NCBI GenBank assembly: GCA_015680685.1
Contig: MNCI01000885.1
Coordinates: 46,216 to 110,215 of the forward strand
Origin: Gnetum montanum
Taxonomy: Eukaryota > Streptophyta > Gnetopsida > Gnetales > Gnetaceae
Length of the DNA stretch: 64,000 nt
Direction of reading: 5' to 3'
The notes beneath the pieces were generated by a model that made no database searches, had not been told where the DNA came from, and was given only the letters and a program-made list of their open reading frames with translations. A program made the position numbers and the translations under genes. Below are positions 59,023 through 64,000 of this stretch, one piece after another. Every line of letters begins with the position of its first letter. Position 1 is the first letter of the stretch.

Positions 59023-59084
59023 CCTGATATCAGGTCAACCTCAATGTCAGATACCCAATATTGGATCATACAAACCTATAAATA
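59023..59084 (+). promoter_or_regulatory. E6 internal U3-like block with TATA
   Basis: Perfect palindromes cctgatatcagg (59023-59034) and ccaatattgg (59055-59064), then TATAAATA (59077-59084). Its own LTR has caatattg (62566), tgatatca (62580) and TATAAATA (62639) in the same style. ORF3 starts 520 bp downstream. Confidence 0.65.
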
Positions 59085-59603
59085 CAATCCCCAAAGTGCC
59101 CAAAAATCCATTTTATTCATTTGCAATTAGGGGAGTTTTTAAAATTTTCTTTTGTAACTTAGAGCTCTATGCAACCAACTTCCACTTGCCATATCTTGCT
59201 CAATACAACTTTGATTCTTATACTATTTGAACCTATTTGAATCCAAATTGTTGAACTTAGTCATGGGAAATGCTTGCATGGAGAACATGTTCTAATTTTT
59301 CAAGATTTTATATCACATGGAGGGTATTATAAGGAAAAGAAGGTTAAAAATCTCAAAAATTCTAATGAACAATTAATCATATTAATGCTAGAAACCTTAA
59401 TTTTTCCACCAAGGAACCATAACTTTCCAAATACGTCATACATAAGTATTAAGAAACCAATCATGAATAGTCATAAATAAGATAAACACATTTTGGGCAT
59501 TTTTTTGAAAAATGTTTCTAACTCTGCAATCATATGAACCATATAACTTAATGGAATTGAGGTCATAACACCTTAGTAACATCCAATTCTTGATTGATTA
59601 CAA

Positions 59604-62330
59604 ATGGTCCCAAAAAGAGGAGCTTAAGCAGGACCTTCACAAGGAGCAACCAAACACCCAAGGGGTGGTAAGGGCCAACAAGGTGAGCATGCAGAGCATG
59701 AAGAATAGGAAGCGCAATCATTCAATATCCATTAAGAGGCTCCTATCATAGGATAGTTAATCCAGGGAAAAGATGCAAAACAAGAAGCCCCTATGCAAGG
59801 ACAATGCCTCATGCTGTCCCTAAAATGCCTTTAGGCCATTCAAGAAAAATCCATGTTGACCATGATCATCATGGAGATGAACTTTGGCCCATTTATGGAG
59901 TTTTCTCTAGAGGTGGTTTAGATGAAACCTTAAGAATTACCTCTATGACCCATCCTTTTAGATAATGTTGAATGGTACCTTGGCAAAACATACCATTTTT
60001 GGCATAACAAAGAAAAGGTACCATTATCAACATTTGAAGAGTCAAGGTTTCATTCTCAGCCAAAGAAATTGCAAAAGCTCTCAATTTTTCAAATGAGTGA
60101 GCTAAGTTAGCTCATCTGTCCACAAGGTCCAAACCTGACACAAAAATGTTGTGGCTAAGGTAGAAATACAATAAGGATGATAAAACATATAATGAATTGA
60201 CTCTGGAAGAGAGGACCTATTTTAAGATAGGGACATATCACCTCTTCCCCACAAAAGAGCTCAATAGAATTTCCACATATGCAGTCAGGGGAGGTGCCAT
60301 ACTAATGGGAAAATACATGGCCAACCTTCCCCAGTTATATTACACAAAAATTTAGAGGTACTTTGAAGAGAAGAATGCAGGGAAGCCAACACTTTCATTT
60401 CCTTACCTAAACCAATAGTTATGCAAATGTGTTAGAATCATGGGGTACAAAAATGACATCCCCATGAAGGTTCAAAATGTCTCCATCTCTGAATTACTTA
60501 AACTAGTAGCACCAAGAAAATACCTTGGTGAGAGAAAGTATTAGAGAAGGAGGTAGAACTAGAAAAAGAAGCATAACAAGAGCCTAAAGAACATTGTGAG
60601 ATACAAGCTTCACCACCTACACCACCATACTATAGGCTCACAATGAGCCACTTACAAAAATTTCTAAAATTCTCAGCTAGGGAAGCAAAGAGGAATCAAC
60701 CTCCTCAAAGTCCTTGATGAGGTGCAGCCCACTATTTCAGCTAATCTGATAAGAGGACAAATTTTGCTATAGTCAGGAGGAGAATCCCAATGGTCATAAT
60801 AAATTTTTGGTAATGCTACATCCTTTCAAGTGATGCTTGACAGAGGAGAAGGTGTCACAATAGTGGTCATGCAACATCAAGTGCAATAGAGGTAATAACA
60901 TATCACATCAAGGAATCATTCAATGTACCTATTGTGCCTCTAGTCAATTTGACTTAGACTAGAGATGCAAAAATGATCATTGGGACTTTGATAAATATTG
61001 TAAATCATGAGGATGTGTTAGGTCGATTGCTGCAGATAGGATAAGTAATGATCACTTGGTTTGACATCGCCAATGATATCATTAAAACACAATCAAACCT
61101 CATCAATACTAAAGGAAAGCGAGTCATGATGAGGCTAGGCTGAACCATGCAAAAGTAGAAGTGCAAAATTTTCAATAGAAACTTATCACCTTGAGAGATG
61201 AAAGATGGGATCCTACCTAGTTCATTGTGCTTGACCAACTAGATCGATTTAGAATAAAGCTGCTAGAAAAATTGCTTGAAGAGAAAAAATCCATTGAGTA
61301 GGAAAAGGAGATGGCAGTCTAGAATTCCTTTACTATAAAAGTACAAACTTATGCCCATAAGAAGGCATTGACTACTGTCTAAGAAGAGAATAAATAGTTT
61401 GCTTCTAAAAATTTAAGGTTGACCACCATAGAAAAATAAAATATGTTCTAGAAGATAGTGTCCATCAGTTGAGAGAATAACTGATGAGGGTGAACCAAGA
61501 TATCAACAAGTTGGATAGAGAAAATAGAACCCTCTCAAGGGAGGAGATCTGCACCATTCAACAAAAGTTTTCAATCAAAGTAAGTGTGTGGTAGAATGAG
61601 GCCAAGAAACATAACAAGCTAAAAGAACACTTTTAGGACTAGGTAGGCATGTACAAGTAGATAAAAAAGAGAAATCTAGATGGCTAAAGCCCACATTGCG
61701 TCCATGATAGCACAAAATTTTTATTAGCAACCAATTCTATATAGTTATGCACTAGTCCATCAAGCAAAATTAAATAATAAATACCTATAGATTGAGGATT
61801 TAAAAGAATACATGATGTTCGCTAACGTCAAATATGCCAACCTTGCCATGTTAATAGCAAGGTGGCTTAGAAGTGAGTTGGAGAAATAGGTAGCAACCAC
61901 CTATGTGCTATATGATAAAGAGTTTGTAGATAGAAAAGTTGCTTTATTGAAACTTCATGTAGAAAATTTAGAACTTGAGGTGGTTAAATCTCGCTACTGT
62001 AGACAAAAGGATGTTTCCTTATACTTGGCATAAAGATTAACATAGCATCATGAGTTAAAAGAAAAGACTATGCCTTTAAGAAGAAACTATGGCAATTCTC
62101 AACTTGCTACATGAAGGCCAAAAAAGTGTTCCCACAATTGCCATGCCCTTGGGATGTATCAATGCTAGCAAACATTAGCTCAGCAACCTAGATAGTACAT
62201 GATCCAAGGATAGAAGAAGAGAAGTTATAGGTACTACTAATCACTACAAAATTCAAAAGCCTAGTGACAAAGGGAAGTAACCAATGGAGGAGCCACTACC
62301 TCTAGGAACTACATGAGCTTTTCATTTTTT
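59604..62330 (+). pseudogene. E6 ORF3
   Basis: Starts ATGGTCCCAAAAAGAGGAGC; the AG acceptor before the ATG is now AA. Order as in E1: MNFGPFMEFSLEVV (59878-59920), TYFKIGTYHLFPTKELNRIS, YAVRGGAILMGKYMANLPQL (about 60210-60345), FEEKNAGKPTLSFPYLNQ-LC (60363-60425). The coiled half follows, then CPWDVSMLANISSAT near 62145. It is uninterrupted by insertions and shows the full family A ORF3 layout (about 900 codons), though with many stops. Function unknown. Confidence 0.7.
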
Positions 62331-62512
62331 TATGTCTTGTAATGTTGTGTCCACATTTTTGTAAAAACACCACTATGACATGTAAGAGTCTATTTTTTTT
62401 TTTTTGATTTTTTGAGTTAGTCAATAATTACATACCTTCCCAATATTTTGTAAGGAACTTGTTCCTCATTTTATTTAACTCGAGGATAAGTTTTCATTTA
62501 GTCATGGGGGTA

Positions 62513-63397
62513 TGATGAGTCATGATTTGGTTAGCTCCGATATCAAATATCTAATATTAGAGCCTCAATATTGGATACTTGATATCAGATCCCAAGAAGC
62601 AATGTCAAATATTTGATATCATCTCTTCTATGCTAGCTTATAAATACAACACTTGGGTGCATGATTGAAACATAGTTTTAGTCTTACATTTTAATTAGCT
62701 TTTTCATAGATTTTTGAATTTCAGTCCTATTATTTCCTAGTGCATGCCCGTAGTATGATGTTTGTAATTGTATGACATTCTTCTTCAATTGTGATGTACT
62801 TGGACATGTTACATGACTAAAAATAAAGATCGAGGTTACTTCCATCATTTCAGCATCCACTTGGATTTATTATTGCTTTAATTATTTAATTATTTACTAT
62901 TTTCTTTAGTTAATGTTTTCATTTCTTGCTATTTACTATTCCTATCATTAAGTGGAATGAGTACAACTAATCACGAGCATTAAGTGTAATTACTTGGTAA
63001 CCCAACAATGTATTATTTGGCAAGCCTAGTCACATACACTTGCTAACCTCAGTGGTAGTTATATAAGGTCTGAGGCATGTGTAGATGGTTAGGAATGGAT
63101 ATTCATCATACATAGGCTAGTTTAGACTTTACTTTCCATTCTTTATTAGCTTAATTAATTTATATCTTTATTTTCATTAGGAGTAGCATAGGATTAGGCA
63201 ACATCAATCATATGCATCACTTTGGACTAAATCGTACATGACAAAGATACCACTAGTCTAAGAGGAAAAACAATGAATTGTGGTCAGAGCATAATGATTT
63301 AGATGCACAACTAGTTCCATCCACAGAATTTAATCAAATTGTGCATGAATATATGTAATTTGTATGGTTGGGTAGAGGGGTACTTAGCCACTCATCG
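62513..63397 (+). repeat. E6 3' LTR
   Basis: 885 bp, preceded by catgggggta. U3 palindromes gatatcaaatatctaatatt, caatattg and tgatatca between 62540 and 62625; TATAAATA at 62639-62646. R/U5 as in E1. Last base G instead of A. Confidence 0.88.
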
Positions 63398-64000
63398 CAA
63401 GTCATATGATTTTTATCATTTTTATGTTTTTCATTTAATTCCCCTAGATGTTGAAAATAAAGTAATTAAATTTTTAATTAATATAATAATTAATTAATTT
63501 TTTAACTAATCCTAACATAAGCATCCATTTCCATCTACTGTACACATCCTTAACATGTTATAATGTTATTGGGTTACCAAGCATTAAGTGCTATTGGGAT
63601 TAGCAAGCATTAATCATATGGTCAAGATGATCATACTTATGTGTACTAATTCTCCAAATTCAATTAATTATTTAAATTATTAAACATAAATTGCTTGAAT
63701 AATAAATGCATTAAAGTAAATATTGTGCTAAGTCCAAGTGCTACAAGGTTTATGAATAAAGCTTGTCTGTATGGCCATTCACACTCAGGAGTCCATGTAC
63801 ATCGATGCTTGAATAAAGATCCATACACTTCTCACTCCTACTACAGGTAGTTAGAAAACATTCTAACTCTAGAAGAAAAAAAATGCAAGAGTTTAATAAG
63901 ATATCAATCAAAAAATGTCATAAATATAGTAGGTACACACATTTATATAGGCAAGACTAGACACTTCATCAACACATATGTGTTAAAAAGCGAAACCATG
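63398..64000 (-). mobile_element. Family B LTR fragment, minus strand
   Basis: The reverse complement matches the R/U5 and part of the U3-R of family B LTRs: landmarks gtgtatggatctttattcaagca (63798-63832 inverted), aaccttgtagcacttgga, acataagtatgatca, and cctaacataag...tagttaa. It lacks the terminal ~130 bp on its left (U5 end) and runs off the right edge, so the element body may lie beyond the window. Confidence 0.8.

Larger units (their letters stand above)
58801..63397 (+). mobile_element. E6: family A element, right part
   Basis: Continues from 49075 after E5. Holds the spacer end, internal promoter, ORF3 and a 3' LTR with family A U3. It ends CTCATCG (CTCATCA expected) against a minus-strand family B LTR piece. 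The 5' LTR, gag and any pol are not in the window. Confidence 0.82.

Noticed and set aside
1-64000. tRNA, rRNA or conserved non-coding RNA genes
   Set aside because: No cloverleaf-like or rRNA-like segment seen by eye; the tRNA-like strings after LTRs are primer binding sites.

Overview
This window is plant nuclear repeat DNA with no host gene that I can support. Every recognisable coding piece belongs to a Ty3/gypsy LTR retrotransposon. LTR pairs differ by roughly a fifth of their bases, nearly every reading frame is broken by stops, and CpG is strongly depleted. This fits an old, slowly purged, very large seed-plant genome; a gymnosperm is plausible but the sequence does not prove it. ORFs over 60 codons are mostly chance or short survivors of decayed polyproteins.

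Three LTR families are present. Families A and B are Athila-like: TGATGAG...CTCATCA LTR ends, a tRNA-Asp-type primer site (TTGGC..TTG..GGGGA), gag, protease, and a long third ORF (ORF3) after a 2-kb spacer. They differ in the palindromes of their U3: A has GATATC and CAATATTG, B has catcgaYgAGGCCt. Family C is Tat-like, with two RNase H domains and a 1.4-1.6 kb LTR carrying a gctacgctaYgtagcgtagc-type palindrome array.

Layout: 1-491 partial family A-like LTR on the minus strand, CpG-rich and so youngest. 492-5582 no gene. E1 (family A, 5588-16407, TSD ATCAT) lacks RT, RNase H and integrase and holds a family C solo LTR (12867-14284, TSD AAATC). E2 (family B, 16629-48846) is a host element split by two insertions: E3 (family C, 19646-26896, TSD AACAT), whose left end is an inverted LTR end, and E4 (family B, 27546-40695), the most complete element. 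E2 stops at 48846, fused to a family A fragment. E6 (family A, 48847-49075 and 58801-63397) is split by E5 (family B, 49076-58800, TSD CCTTA), which has lost about 3.2 kb of protease-RT-RNase H. 63398-64000 is a minus-strand family B LTR fragment.

The most interesting signal is the spacer before ORF3 in families A and B. It repeats the U3 palindrome motif of its own family, followed by a TATA box, then a predicted leader intron whose 3' splice site abuts the ORF3 ATG. A conserved AATAAA lies after integrase. Together these suggest that the elements carry two transcription units, with an internal, LTR-like promoter for ORF3. The second notable signal is E3, a TSD-flanked insertion with inverted U5 ends at both sides.
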